Shown here in pieces: positions 44,624 through 54,734 of a stretch of DNA of 64,000 nucleotides (position 1 is the stretch's first letter; each line of letters opens with the position of its first letter). The notes under the pieces were generated by a model. That model searched no databases. It was not told the DNA's origin and saw only the letters and a program-made list of their open reading frames with translations. The stretch is from Leptospira jelokensis (GTDB taxonomy: Bacteria > Spirochaetota > Leptospiria > Leptospirales > Leptospiraceae): contig NZ_RQGH01000013.1 of NCBI RefSeq assembly GCF_004769635.1, positions 10,130 to 74,129 on the forward strand. Reading direction: 5' to 3'. The position numbers and the translations under genes were made by a program.

Positions 44624-47600
44624 CTAATGAGCGTTTAGTTTTTTTCTACGGAAGTATTTCAAAATTTCTGAATACAATAATAAAACCAGCGTTCCGTGGA
44701 AGGCAAAACCGTAAACATGAATTGGAAGGGGTGCAAAATAATAAATAGAACTTAGTTCTGTATAAAAAAATAAGTAACAAAGTAAGATGGAAAATCCAAT
44801 TCCAATCCAAATGATGCGATTGGAAAATAAATTCATGCTGAATATGGATTCCGTATATGAACGTTTGCTGAGTACATTTGCGATTTGCACAGTAATTGTT
44901 GGAAAAAAGAAGGTGGTAAGGGATTGCAAATACTCGTTGCTTGCTTTTGTCATGTTGAGGCCTTCCGGTGAGAGAGGCATCACTCCACCACATTCCGTGT
45001 AAACAAAATAGTAATAAGTACTAAGGCAAGCACCTAACAAAATCATCCCTTCCATACAATAGGATTTGAGTATAAATCCGATCGATATGAGTTTTTGATT
45101 CCGATTCCTCGGTTTTCGTTTCATGATTCCTTTTTCTGGCGGTTCCGAACCAAGTCCCATCGCAGGGATCAAATCCGTTCCTACATCGACTGCGAGTACT
45201 CCCATCACGGTCATAAGCAAAGGAAAACCAGGAATCATAGCCCAAAGGAGAAAGGGTATCAATTCTTGTGGATTCGAATTCAATACATAAGCTGAGAATT
45301 TTCGAATATTTTCAAAGACACCCCTTCCTTCTTCAATCGCCGAAACGATGGTTGCGAAATCATCGTCGACGATAATCATCCGAGCTGCTTCTTTTGCGAC
45401 TTCAGTACCCCTTTTGCCCATAGCAATTCCAATATCTGCTTTTTTTAAGGCAGGTCCATCATTCACTCCATCACCTGTGACTGCGACAATTTCACCTAGC
45501 TCTTGTAAAATGGAAACAATTCTCAATTTTTGAGAAGGTGAAACTCTTGCAAAAATTGGTTCACCTTTTTTCACCCATTCACGAAGACTCAAATCATTCA
45601 TTTGGTCCAATTGCACACCTGTGATCACAACAGGAGTTTCACCACCAATTCCAATTGATTTTCCTAATGATTCAGCTGTTAGAGGATGGTCTCCTGTGAT
45701 CATCAGGATTCTGATTCCAGCTGTGTGGCATTTATTGATTGCATCAGGAACTTTTGGCCTAATCGGATCTGCAAGACAAGCATGGCCTAAATAAATCATA
45801 TTTGATTCAATTTGTTTCTCCGAATATTCATTTTTTGAATCTGAATTACCATCTAACATTTGGTAGGCAAAGGCCAAAACACGATTTCCTTTTCTGGCAG
45901 ATTCATCTGATGTTTGTTTTAATCTCTCACGTTTCTTTGGATCGAGAGGTAATACGGAACCATTTTCATACACATAAGAACAAATCGAAAGGATCTCTTG
46001 TGGTCCACCTTTCGCAAATGACTTCGTAAATTCTTTGTTTTGAACCACAACACTCATTCGTTTTCGAATTGAGTCAAATCCATTGGTAAATATCCTTTGA
46101 TAGTTTGTATTTTGAATCTGTCCAGAAGCCAAATACAATAATGCAAGTTCGGTGGGATCACCCATGGGGTTAGGTTCTAATACAGCATTGTTACAATAAT
46201 AACCACATTCAAATAACAATTGACTCCCTTCTTTTTTAGAAAATAATTCAGGAGATAAAAATTGAGAATCAAAATATAACTCCACCACTCGCATTTGATT
46301 TTGGGTGAGAGTTCCTGTTTTATCCGAACAAATGACAGTAGTACAACCCAAAGTTTCTACACTTGATAGATCTTTGAGGATCGCATTCCGTTTTGCCATC
46401 CTAGATACACCTAACGCAAGTGATAAGGTAACTGTAGGAAGAAGTCCTTCTGGGACATTGGCTACGAAAATTCCAATAAAAAACAAAAAGGCTTGTACAA
46501 AGCTAAGTCCTGCAACAAAATACCCAACAATTAAAAAAACAACGCCTATCGTAAATGCGAATAAAGAAATAGAAATTACAGTTTGTCTAAGTTGTTTTTG
46601 TAACGGACTTTCTTCCCTTTTGATTTGTGAAGTTAATCCTGCGATTTGGCCTATTTCTGTGTTTTGACCGGTTCCAAATACAATTGCTTTTGTTTTCCCT
46701 TTGATCAGAGAACTTCCAGCAAACAAAATGTTTGGCATTTCCAACCAAAGGAATTTGCCTTCTAAGACAATTTGATTTTCTGATTTATAACGACGAGCTG
46801 AAGTGGACTCACCGGTTAAAGAAGAGTTGTCAACTTCAACATCTTCTGATTCGATGATGCGGCAATCTGCGGGAACAATATCACCTTCTGACAAAACGAT
46901 GAGATCCCCTGGCACAATATCATCTGCTTGAACGATTCCCAGTTCCCCATCTCGAATCACAGGGCATTCATTCGCAAGTAAGTTTCTTAATGCTTCCACT
47001 GCATGGTCTGATTTGGATTCTTGTAAAAAGGAAAAAATCCCATTGATCAAAACAACGATAAAAATCGCAATGCCTAACTCGGGCATATCCACACCAGGCA
47101 CAAAACAAAGACCAGTCGCTACCCAAAGTAAAATTGCAAATAGATTAAAAAAACTTTTTATAAACTTCCAAATGATAGGAGTTGACTTTTCCTTATCGAT
47201 CACATTTTTTCCGAATGTTTTTAACCTTAAGTTTGCTTCCTTTTTGGTGAGACCATTTTGCAAATCGGTTTGTAATTCAAACGCAATTTGTGATTGGTTT
47301 AAGTTCTTATAACTTGGTTTCATTTCCTTTTCACCAAGTTGGACAACACTTAGGACCTCACGAGCTTCCTGACACAACATCAATTTTTCAAAGATTTGAG
47401 GCAGTAATGACGAAAGACCATGTAACAAACGTAAATGTAACGAAGGAAGGTGTTCTGGGATCATCTGAAACAATACTAATTGAATGTTCTTTCCACCAAC
47501 TTTGATCCCTTCTGGCAAAATGAACAAAAATAATTCGGGAGTTTTGATGTTTGCCGATCGGAAATGTGGGATTAGAATCTGATCTCCAACTGTTTCAAAT

Positions 47601-47752
47601 GTATTGGTTGGAATAGAATGGAATCGATATTGAATCTCTTGTTGTATTTCTAGTTCGGGTATCTTTTTGATTAGGGCATTTTGTACGTCTTCCCAATGTT
47701 TTGAATCTTTCAAAATTTGGATTGAATTTACATTTAAATATTCAAGTAACAT
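44624..47752 (-). CDS. P2-type cation ATPase, Na,K-ATPase-like, with N-terminal EIIA-like domain
   Basis: 1042 residues. Residues about 1-140 resemble a PTS EIIA domain of the nitrogen/mannitol type: LIPHFR keeps the phospho-accepting His (His63), and [19 protein letters not shown] matches the later helix. The pump follows: cation-ATPase N-terminus (about 150-185), TGES (313-316), VANVPEGLL in helix M4 (about 431-438), phospho-Asp477 in [25 protein letters not shown] in M5 and [10 protein letters not shown] in M6. The M4-M6 residues copy animal Na,K-ATPase rather than the Ca pump SERCA, so Na+ or K+ transport is likely. I know of no described EIIA-fused P-type ATPase. Confidence 0.82.
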   Translation of the reverse strand: MLLEYLNVNSIQILKDSKHWEDVQNALIKKIPELEIQQEIQYRFHSIPTNTFETVGDQILIPHFRSANIKTPELFLFILPEGIKVGGKNIQLVLFQMIPEHLPSLHLRLLHGLSSLLPQIFEKLMLCQEAREVLSVVQLGEKEMKPSYKNLNQSQIAFELQTDLQNGLTKKEANLRLKTFGKNVIDKEKSTPIIWKFIKSFFNLFAILLWVATGLCFVPGVDMPELGIAIFIVVLINGIFSFLQESKSDHAVEALRNLLANECPVIRDGELGIVQADDIVPGDLIVLSEGDIVPADCRIIESEDVEVDNSSLTGESTSARRYKSENQIVLEGKFLWLEMPNILFAGSSLIKGKTKAIVFGTGQNTEIGQIAGLTSQIKREESPLQKQLRQTVISISLFAFTIGVVFLIVGYFVAGLSFVQAFLFFIGIFVANVPEGLLPTVTLSLALGVSRMAKRNAILKDLSSVETLGCTTVICSDKTGTLTQNQMRVVELYFDSQFLSPELFSKKEGSQLLFECGYYCNNAVLEPNPMGDPTELALLYLASGQIQNTNYQRIFTNGFDSIRKRMSVVVQNKEFTKSFAKGGPQEILSICSYVYENGSVLPLDPKKRERLKQTSDESARKGNRVLAFAYQMLDGNSDSKNEYSEKQIESNMIYLGHACLADPIRPKVPDAINKCHTAGIRILMITGDHPLTAESLGKSIGIGGETPVVITGVQLDQMNDLSLREWVKKGEPIFARVSPSQKLRIVSILQELGEIVAVTGDGVNDGPALKKADIGIAMGKRGTEVAKEAARMIIVDDDFATIVSAIEEGRGVFENIRKFSAYVLNSNPQELIPFLLWAMIPGFPLLMTVMGVLAVDVGTDLIPAMGLGSEPPEKGIMKRKPRNRNQKLISIGFILKSYCMEGMILLGACLSTYYYFVYTECGGVMPLSPEGLNMTKASNEYLQSLTTFFFPTITVQIANVLSKRSYTESIFSMNLFSNRIIWIGIGFSILLCYLFFYTELSSIYYFAPLPIHVYGFAFHGTLVLLLYSEILKYFRRKKLNAH

Positions 47753-47835
47753 TTTGAAAGATCCATGCTCAAAAGACTATGATTGATTTTAGATTCAAAC
47801 CAAACCTATATCCAAGATTTTTTAAATACGGAAAG

Positions 47836-48273
47836 TTAGTTTTTGTCAGAGGATTCTTGAAAGATTTCTTTGGCAGCTTTTGGATACCTAAGCTGGATAC
47901 CATCCCACCAAACATCGGTACTAAATGCGGCAGATTCGGCAATTTGCCATTTTCCATTCACTTTCTTGAACAATGCTTCTACATGACAACAATCGTAAGG
48001 GAGGTCTTCTGCCAGTTCAATTTCCTTTCCATCTTTACGTTTTGTTACACCGCGAAACCAAGCAAAGTCACCTGAAAGTTTAAAGTGTTCCACAACAAAT
48101 ACAAATTCTTGTTTAAATTCTTTGGCTAACTTTGCCCTCAATAAATCCAATAAATAAGTTCTTTCAACTTCGTTTGTTTTATTTTTGGTTTTATAATCTA
48201 GAACATTCGATTGTGAATGTAAGGCAAAACTAATCAATACTACGAACAGAATGTAAATAAATTTATACTTCAA
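47836..48273 (-). CDS. Secreted hypothetical protein
   Basis: 145 residues starting at TTG 48273, supported by AAAGGAGAT about 6 bases upstream. A signal peptide (YILFVVLISFALHSQS) is followed by an alpha-beta region with WFRG, CCHVEALFKKVNGKW and a Trp-rich end; it recalls NTF2/SnoaL-like folds but no family can be named. It lies 14 bases after the SDR gene on the same strand, so the two probably share a transcript. Confidence 0.55.
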   Translation of the reverse strand: MKYKFIYILFVVLISFALHSQSNVLDYKTKNKTNEVERTYLLDLLRAKLAKEFKQEFVFVVEHFKLSGDFAWFRGVTKRKDGKEIELAEDLPYDCCHVEALFKKVNGKWQIAESAAFSTDVWWDGIQLRYPKAAKEIFQESSDKN

Positions 48274-48287
48274 GTGGATCTCCTTTT

Positions 48288-49091
48288 TTAGCGAACCTTT
48301 GCTTTTTGTATCATTTTGAAAAATAACGAAGGGAAAAATGTTTGTAAAAACAAACCAAATTTTTCTCTGAACCCAGCGATCACAACTTCTCTTTGTTTGT
48401 TAGCGACGGCATGTAAAATGCGATGTGCACAAAGTTGCACAGGCAAACCCGATTCAATCACTGCATCCATTTTTCCTGTGGAGGACCCGTCGCCTTGTAA
48501 TGCATTTTTAGAAATATTGGTTTGGATAAATCCCGGGTAAACCATCGTTACAAAAACTCCAGATTTTTCTTCTTCAGCTCGTAAGGCATGAAAAAATCCA
48601 ACCAATGCAAATTTTGAGGCTGAATAAGCAGATCGAAGTGGGCTACCCAATTTCCCTGCTACACTCGAAATGACAGCAAAATGAATTTCTTTTTTTCCTA
48701 AAACTTCTGGCAACATAGCGCGTGTTAACTCTGCAGCACCGTAAAAGTTTGTATTCATAATTTTTTCGATCGTCGCTAAATTAGTTTCTTTTGTGAGGGA
48801 TCGTTGGCTTATCCCACCATTGTGGATCACAACTTTGGGGACTCCGTATTTTTTTAAACACCGTTTCGCAAATTCAGAACCATCGTGGTATTTCTCTAAA
48901 TCAAGTTTTTCAACCGCATATTTACCTTTTGCCAACCCCAATTCCTTGGCTATGGATTCCAAGTCTTTTGGTTTGCGAGATGCTAGTAACACATTGGCTT
49001 TTTGGTTGTAGGCTTGTTTGACTAATTCCTTGCCAATTCCAGAAGAGGCACCTGTGATCCAAACCCATTCCCCTTGGTAAAACTCGTTCAT
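48288..49091 (-). CDS. Short-chain dehydrogenase/reductase
   Basis: 267 residues. Classical SDR: cofactor motif TGASSGIG (14-21), NGG after the fourth strand (the usual NAG, here HNGGIS), the catalytic Ser in ISSVAG, and YSASK. Arg at the end of the second strand (LLASRKP) suggests NADP(H). Residues near the C-terminus are hydrophobic, as in membrane-linked SDRs such as ketosphinganine reductase-like enzymes. The substrate is unknown; a sphingoid link would be interesting given the ceramidase gene nearby. Confidence 0.88.
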   Translation of the reverse strand: MNEFYQGEWVWITGASSGIGKELVKQAYNQKANVLLASRKPKDLESIAKELGLAKGKYAVEKLDLEKYHDGSEFAKRCLKKYGVPKVVIHNGGISQRSLTKETNLATIEKIMNTNFYGAAELTRAMLPEVLGKKEIHFAVISSVAGKLGSPLRSAYSASKFALVGFFHALRAEEEKSGVFVTMVYPGFIQTNISKNALQGDGSSTGKMDAVIESGLPVQLCAHRILHAVANKQREVVIAGFREKFGLFLQTFFPSLFFKMIQKAKVR

Positions 49092-49202
49092 AGATTCCCC
49101 TTCACTTTTATCACATCAGATTAGAGAAAATTTGAATGGCTTGTGATTTTTTTACAACTTGTTTTCTATCGAAAGGAGAATTCTAGGAATGGTTTCGAAT
49201 CT

Positions 49203-49245
49203 AAAAATGTATGGTCCGCCTAAGGAAAAAGGAACAGACCATACA
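49203..49245 (-). terminator. Intrinsic terminator after the ceramidase gene
   Basis: On the minus strand, TGTATGGTC (read 49245 to 49237) pairs with GACCATACA (read 49216 to 49208), followed by a run of five T (read 49207 to 49203). It lies 11 bases after the ceramidase stop. Confidence 0.65.
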
Positions 49246-49255
49246 ACTTGTATTG

Positions 49256-51268
49256 TTACTTGGTAACAGCAAAAATGGGGCATTCAATGCGATAGGGATT
49301 TTTGATGCCTAAAGAATTTAGATACATCCCTTCGTGCACCAAACGGTATTCACCCTCAGGAACAAAACCATCCACCTCCCAAATCAAATCCATTTTGCCG
49401 AGACCGGAAGAAAATAGTCCTGGGTTATGGAATTGGAATTTGGTATCATAGTCGGAATCGGAACGGAACCGGTTCCAGCTGTTTCCCTCTTTTTTCTCAA
49501 CATAAAGATAAGATTTCACTTGTGGATAACCAACATTGGGACTTGCTGCATTCACTTGGCAATAGACGGTATTTCCATTTTGAATCTCTTTTCCGTTCCC
49601 TTTTAACACTTGTTTTGGTTCTCGTGAAGTGATATTTGCATTTGGAAGGGGTAACGGATTTACTTTATCAGACAAGTCTAGTGGCATCAATACCGATTTT
49701 GTATCTTGGGAAAATTCATTTCCCTTCATTAATTCTTTTGCCATAAACGAGAATTCTTGACGCAGAGCATTCAAACTTTGTTGTCCGTGTAAGGTATGCC
49801 CACCTTCGTAATTCTGTGTGGCATACTCTTCTGGAGTTGTGATGTATCCGGAAAAATCATTGGTAAGTCCAGACAAAACAATTTCAGATGTTCTTTCTTG
49901 TAATACCTCTTTCACTTGTTTTTTCAAACGCCGACTTGACATTGTTGTGACTTCATGAGGCAAAACCAAAATGGAAAGATCACCGATGAGAACAAGTCCA
50001 TAGGGAAGGATTTGTGGCAAACTTGGAATTGGTTTGGTTTCACCCATCGGAAATAATACAGCTTTTGGTTTTTGGCATTCTCGTAATGAATCAGAAGGAG
50101 ACTGTAACATGAATTTGGCGATCCAATCAATATAAAACCTTCGATTACTTTCTGTCATACCTTCATGGAAGAGCCAATGGCCTCCTCCTTCTTCGGTTGA
50201 TCCGGCAGCAAATGCGTATCCGTAAGCAGAAGGGCATGTATACTCCGTTTTTCCTGTTCCTGAAAATTCACTCCGAACTGGATGATGGCTCATATCTATG
50301 AAGGTATGAGAAAAACTAAGGCCTAATTTGAGTGGTTTTCCAGGTAATGATAGAATCTCTTGGCTTGCTAAAAATTGACGTTTGCCAATGATAAAACTAC
50401 TATCATAAATATCCTTTCCTGGACCTGTATTGTTTAAATTCAAATTGGGTGAAACATCCCCTTCATTTGCTTGTGCAAATATCGCTACAAAAGAAGGATT
50501 TCCTTTTTTAGATTCGTTTTCTTCAGCTAATAAGGAGGCAATCCCTTTGTTATCAGACGAAATCAATCGATTATCAAACGTTATATTGGTAGGATGTACT
50601 CCATACCAGTTCACAAAACCAATCACTTTTCCATTTACAAAGACATTGAGTTGGAGCATCTCACGGTCGATATTGTCTTCGTACATCTTTCGTTCTGATT
50701 CAGGATTCGCCAAGTATGCAGACAAACTTCGATTAACTCCTGCTTCACGAACGATTGCCTTTCCAATTTTTAATTCAGCTTGTTTTCTGGATTGGTAGGC
50801 TTCTTTGATTGCTTCAAATATACCTTCTCTTAAGACAGCATAAGAAACGCCGTAAAACTGAGTGGAATAAAAAGATATTTCCGAATAATGAAAATGACCA
50901 GCAGGTCCACTATGAGTATGTGAAGCATTGAGTAAAACATTTCCAAAATGAAATTTAGGATCTATTTCCTTCTGAAGCCGAGAGACAACTTCTCTTTGGA
51001 TCTCAAATGGAATCCCTCCCACTTCAGCAGTGACGTAGGCCAAAAATTTTTTTTCAGTGGGCTCTTCGATCACAAGCGCTCTTGCAAATTGGCGGGTTTG
51101 GATTCCAAGTCCGGTTTGGTCTTCTCTTGCATACCCCCAGAACATAACACCCACAGGCGGACCAGTGATGTCTTTTTTCGCCATGCCCGCGAGATAAGAT
51201 TTTTGAGCCTCAGAGAAAAGGGAAACCGAAGAGAAAAAAAGAACAAAAAAGAGGAGACGTTGCTTCAT
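49256..51268 (-). CDS. Neutral/alkaline non-lysosomal ceramidase, exported
   Basis: 670 residues from ATG 51268, where a signal peptide begins (FFVLFFSSVSLFSEA); the frame stays open 91 codons upstream, but that stretch is not signal-like. The enzyme cleaves the amide of ceramide to sphingosine and fatty acid. Family motifs: NASHTHSGPAG (about 114-124), zinc-ligand His residues there, and ANEGDVSPN with the conserved Asn, plus the C-terminal immunoglobulin-like domain. Length fits bacterial neutral ceramidases (Pseudomonas about 670). Leptospira is not known to make sphingolipids, so the target is probably external lipid. A terminator follows. Confidence 0.9.
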   Translation of the reverse strand: MKQRLLFFVLFFSSVSLFSEAQKSYLAGMAKKDITGPPVGVMFWGYAREDQTGLGIQTRQFARALVIEEPTEKKFLAYVTAEVGGIPFEIQREVVSRLQKEIDPKFHFGNVLLNASHTHSGPAGHFHYSEISFYSTQFYGVSYAVLREGIFEAIKEAYQSRKQAELKIGKAIVREAGVNRSLSAYLANPESERKMYEDNIDREMLQLNVFVNGKVIGFVNWYGVHPTNITFDNRLISSDNKGIASLLAEENESKKGNPSFVAIFAQANEGDVSPNLNLNNTGPGKDIYDSSFIIGKRQFLASQEILSLPGKPLKLGLSFSHTFIDMSHHPVRSEFSGTGKTEYTCPSAYGYAFAAGSTEEGGGHWLFHEGMTESNRRFYIDWIAKFMLQSPSDSLRECQKPKAVLFPMGETKPIPSLPQILPYGLVLIGDLSILVLPHEVTTMSSRRLKKQVKEVLQERTSEIVLSGLTNDFSGYITTPEEYATQNYEGGHTLHGQQSLNALRQEFSFMAKELMKGNEFSQDTKSVLMPLDLSDKVNPLPLPNANITSREPKQVLKGNGKEIQNGNTVYCQVNAASPNVGYPQVKSYLYVEKKEGNSWNRFRSDSDYDTKFQFHNPGLFSSGLGKMDLIWEVDGFVPEGEYRLVHEGMYLNSLGIKNPYRIECPIFAVTK

Positions 51269-51418
51269 CCTACTGGTTTTCCCGTAAACGAGAAATCTTG
51301 TCAATCCCGAACAAGTGTCGACTAATTTTTCGCATTTTGGCACGAATCCCCAATCCAGGCCGAGAAAACGCCAAAAAAATCTTCTCTGAAGAAAGTAAGG
51401 ACGAAAATGGAATGGGTT

Positions 51419-51446
51419 TTGATTCTGGAAAAAGGAACGGTAATGT
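51419..51446 (+). promoter_or_regulatory. Putative promoter for DUF3817/LpxR operon
   Basis: TTGATT (51419-51424) and TAATGT (51441-51446), 16 bases apart. The transcript would start at or next to ATG 51453, which has no close ribosome-binding sequence. Confidence 0.35.
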
Positions 51447-51452
51447 AATTCT

Positions 51453-51779
51453 ATGCTTTCACTTTTGCAAACGAAATTGGGTCGATTTCGCATTTTAGCG
51501 TTTTTAGAGGGACTTTCCTTTTTAACGATTCTTTTTGTCACGATGCCCTTAAAATATTTATACCAAAATCCAGAACCGAATAAAATCGTCGGATTGGTTC
51601 ATGGTTTATTATTCCTTTTGTATTTAGTTGAACTCTTCCACGTAAAAATGGAATACCAGTGGAAACTCAAAAAAACCTTTTATGCGGCTCTGGCTTCTGT
51701 ACTCCCATTCGGAACCTTTGTAGCCGAAAAGTATTTATACTTAAAACCAGACCATGATGAATCGGAAAACTTGAAATAA
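51453..51779 (+). CDS. DUF3817 integral membrane protein
   Basis: 108 residues with three hydrophobic segments: LAFLEGLSFLTILFVTMPL, GLVHGLLFLLYLVEL and YAALASVLPFGTFVAEK. The HG and PFGTF motifs are the DUF3817 signature. Function unknown in all members. Its stop lies 3 bases before the LpxR-like gene, so they are co-transcribed. Confidence 0.8.
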   Translation: MLSLLQTKLGRFRILAFLEGLSFLTILFVTMPLKYLYQNPEPNKIVGLVHGLLFLLYLVELFHVKMEYQWKLKKTFYAALASVLPFGTFVAEKYLYLKPDHDESENLK

Positions 51780-51782
51780 ACT

Positions 51783-53318
51783 ATGAAATCCAAATTTCTT
51801 TTCTGTCTTTTTCTCGCCAATCTTCTGTTAGTAGGTAATATCGTAGCCCAAACGAAAACCAATAAAAAGACGACGACGATTAAACCTGTTGTCGAAACTC
51901 CTATAGAAATCGAAAGGACTGCAAAGGAAACTCCAGACCAATACCAAGTAAGACTTATAATGGAGAATGATGCATTTGGTGGATTTTCCGATCGTTATTA
52001 TACAAATGGATCTCGATTAGAATTTCATATGAAAGCTGGAGAATCCAATCCAACTAGAAAAGTATTTAGTTACTGGAACGATTTTTTTGTGACTCCGACT
52101 GAAACCACTAAATACTTACAAGGATTTGCCGTAGCCCAAGAATTTTATACTCCCACAAACATAACAAAAGCGGACGTTTCGTACGGTGATAGACCGTATT
52201 CTAGCAGAGGGTATTTTAGTAACTCATTAACAACTGCATCAGAAGATACTAGTGTCACAACCGAACTCGAGCTTGGTATGATTGGACCATCCGTTGGTGG
52301 AAAATCTGCCCAAATGAATTTTCATAATTTGATCAACTCACCAACACCACAAGGTTGGGATACACAAATCCCTGACTCTTATTCAGTTGCTTTACGCACT
52401 GACATTCGTAAATACTACCATCGTTTTTTTGGGACTCAATACAATCTCAACTTAGGCAATATCAACACAGATGTATCCTTTGGATTGATTTTTCGTTTTG
52501 GGAATGTAGACAAAACACCAGGCCCTGGTAGTTCTGCTTTGCAACCTGGCCCACCAATCCTTCATAACGAAGGAAACGGATACTGGTATTTCTATATCAA
52601 TCCAGGCGGAACTTTACAAGCTTACAATGCAACAATACAAGGCCAAATGGGAACCGATAAGGCATATAAGTCGCAAAACAGAAGTTCCGCGTTTAGCAAT
52701 TGGGATAGCTTTTTAAATAATCCAACTCCAGATGTAGGTGAAAGGGAATTACAATACCGAGCCCTATCAGAAGACAATGGAAAAAACACATTACAAAGAT
52801 ATATATTGTTCAATGAATTTTTAGTGAAAGGAACTAACAATCCTTATAATATTGGATTAAACTATTTGGTTTTTAACAATATTTTTAATGGTGCCGAAGA
52901 TATAGAATTCAATACCCGTTTATTCTTATTAAAAAATTTATCAGACCAATGGGACCAAATTCCTGATAACGCCAAAGCCTTGGCAATATATTCAATTTTT
53001 CGTCCAGAAGGTGGAAAACTTCCTCCAATCGTTCGTTTTTATTCTTACGAAATTTTATCACAATTCATTTTAGATCCTAAACAAAGGGAAACTCTATTAC
53101 AACTCTTACGAGAAGAAATTGAATACCGAGAAGACAAAACATACATTGCTGATTTAAAAAGAGCCGTAGGGTTTGTCAGAGCAGGATTTGTTTCAGTTTC
53201 GAACTCAGGATTTATGTTTGGATTACATTATAATTACCAAACCATTGACTTTCAATCGGCAAGGGGATTACCACAACAACACCAATGGCTAGGTTTTCAA
53301 TTGGGTAAGGTTTTCTAA
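51783..53318 (+). CDS. Lipid A deacylase LpxR-family outer-membrane protein
   Basis: 511 residues. A signal peptide (CLFLANLLLVGNIVAQ) and a long beta-strand-rich barrel. Family landmarks: ENDAFGG with the conserved Asn-Asp, DRYYTNGS, GDRPY, and the segment HNLINSPTPQGWDTQIPDS, which carries the catalytic-type His. LpxR removes the 3'-acyloxyacyl chain from lipid A. It is larger than Salmonella LpxR (about 320) because of an insert of about 180 residues in the second half. The ATG follows the DUF3817 stop by 3 bases. Confidence 0.78.
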   Translation: MKSKFLFCLFLANLLLVGNIVAQTKTNKKTTTIKPVVETPIEIERTAKETPDQYQVRLIMENDAFGGFSDRYYTNGSRLEFHMKAGESNPTRKVFSYWNDFFVTPTETTKYLQGFAVAQEFYTPTNITKADVSYGDRPYSSRGYFSNSLTTASEDTSVTTELELGMIGPSVGGKSAQMNFHNLINSPTPQGWDTQIPDSYSVALRTDIRKYYHRFFGTQYNLNLGNINTDVSFGLIFRFGNVDKTPGPGSSALQPGPPILHNEGNGYWYFYINPGGTLQAYNATIQGQMGTDKAYKSQNRSSAFSNWDSFLNNPTPDVGERELQYRALSEDNGKNTLQRYILFNEFLVKGTNNPYNIGLNYLVFNNIFNGAEDIEFNTRLFLLKNLSDQWDQIPDNAKALAIYSIFRPEGGKLPPIVRFYSYEILSQFILDPKQRETLLQLLREEIEYREDKTYIADLKRAVGFVRAGFVSVSNSGFMFGLHYNYQTIDFQSARGLPQQHQWLGFQLGKVF

Positions 53319-53410
53319 CGAGGAACCAAACCCTTCAGTTTCAAACTTTTGAACTCAATTCAAAAATAAGACTCGCCAAACAATGTTGATTCACAGAAAA
53401 CTGTGCGATC

Positions 53411-54730
53411 ATGCAGAATCATAGTTTGGGTAAACGCCTTTGGTTTGTTTTAATTTTATTTGGCCTTGTCGGTCAAATAGCCTGGTCAGTCGAAAATATT
53501 TACTTCAATTTATTCATCTATAATACTATTTCAAAAAGCACTTCATCAGTCACCCTTATGGTGCAATTGAGCGGTATTGTGGCAACCATCACAACTTTGT
53601 TTGCGGGCATTTTGTCCGACAAATTAGGAAATCGCAAGTATTTTATATCGATCGGGTATCTATGTTGGGGGTTGTTAACCCTTTCCTTTGCATTTGTAAC
53701 AAAAGAAAATACACAAATTTGGTTTGGGTTAACGGAAGAACTTCAAATCATCCAACTGACAATCGCCATTGTGATCACATTAGACTGTATCATGACAGCT
53801 TTTGGTTCCAGTGCAAATGATGCTGCTTTTAATGCCTATGTTACAGATAACACAGGCAATGCGAGGAGTTTGGCGGAAGGTGTATTGTCTGCGATGCCTT
53901 TACTTGCCATGTTGATTGTAGCCGGAGGTTTTGGATTCATTGTCACAAGTTTTGGATACCCAGGTTTGTTTGTGGGAGTGGGAACTCTCATGTCCCTTTC
54001 CGGTATCATCGGCTTATGGCTTATCAAAGACAATCCTAATCTCAAAAAAACAAACACTGATTTTATTTCTGATTTACTGTATGGATTTCAATTCTCAGTC
54101 ATCAAAAACAACCGGCAACTTTATTTATATTTTTTGGCAATGGGGATCTACGGAATTGCAAGCCAAATCTATATGCCTTATCTAATTATCTTTATGCAAG
54201 AGTATTTACATTTTGATGTAATCCAGTATTCAATTGTTTTCGCATGTGTCATCATTGGAGCAAGTTTCATCACCATCATTTTAGGCAATCGATTTGATGG
54301 GAAAGACAAAGATCGATTATTAATAGTATTCTCTATTATTTATATCATAGGAATGTTATCACTATACATTACCGCAAAAAATACCATCGGGGTAAACATA
54401 AACTTGGTTATGTTACTCGTTGGAATCACTAGTTTAATTTTGATGACTGGATTTGTGCAAATATTGGCATTACTTGGTGCACAAATCAGGGACTATACCC
54501 CAATTGAAAATATTGGTAAATTACAGGGGATCCGTATGATATTTTTTGTATTAATTCCGATGTTTATCGGACCCATGATTGGACAAAAGATCAATGAAAC
54601 AACTAACTTAACTTACATTGACCCAACTAATGGTTCCATTGCGCATGTACCTTCACCAGAAATTTTTCTTACAAGTGCAATCATTTGTATTTTTATCTTT
54701 TACCCATTAACAATACTAAAACGGAAATAA
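53411..54730 (+). CDS. MFS transporter
   Basis: 439 residues, about 12 hydrophobic segments. The loop after helix 2 has the MFS motif A form GILSDKLGNRK. A long loop of polar residues splits the halves around residues 205-215. It ends 4 bases before a GH2 glycosidase gene, an arrangement common in sugar or glycoside uptake; substrate uncertain. Confidence 0.8.
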   Translation: MQNHSLGKRLWFVLILFGLVGQIAWSVENIYFNLFIYNTISKSTSSVTLMVQLSGIVATITTLFAGILSDKLGNRKYFISIGYLCWGLLTLSFAFVTKENTQIWFGLTEELQIIQLTIAIVITLDCIMTAFGSSANDAAFNAYVTDNTGNARSLAEGVLSAMPLLAMLIVAGGFGFIVTSFGYPGLFVGVGTLMSLSGIIGLWLIKDNPNLKKTNTDFISDLLYGFQFSVIKNNRQLYLYFLAMGIYGIASQIYMPYLIIFMQEYLHFDVIQYSIVFACVIIGASFITIILGNRFDGKDKDRLLIVFSIIYIIGMLSLYITAKNTIGVNINLVMLLVGITSLILMTGFVQILALLGAQIRDYTPIENIGKLQGIRMIFFVLIPMFIGPMIGQKINETTNLTYIDPTNGSIAHVPSPEIFLTSAIICIFIFYPLTILKRK

Positions 54731-54734
54731 TCCA

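Noticed and set aside
51269..51541. N-terminal extension of the ceramidase
   Set aside because: 91 open codons precede the signal peptide, but they look non-coding, run antisense to the DUF3817 gene start and would block export.
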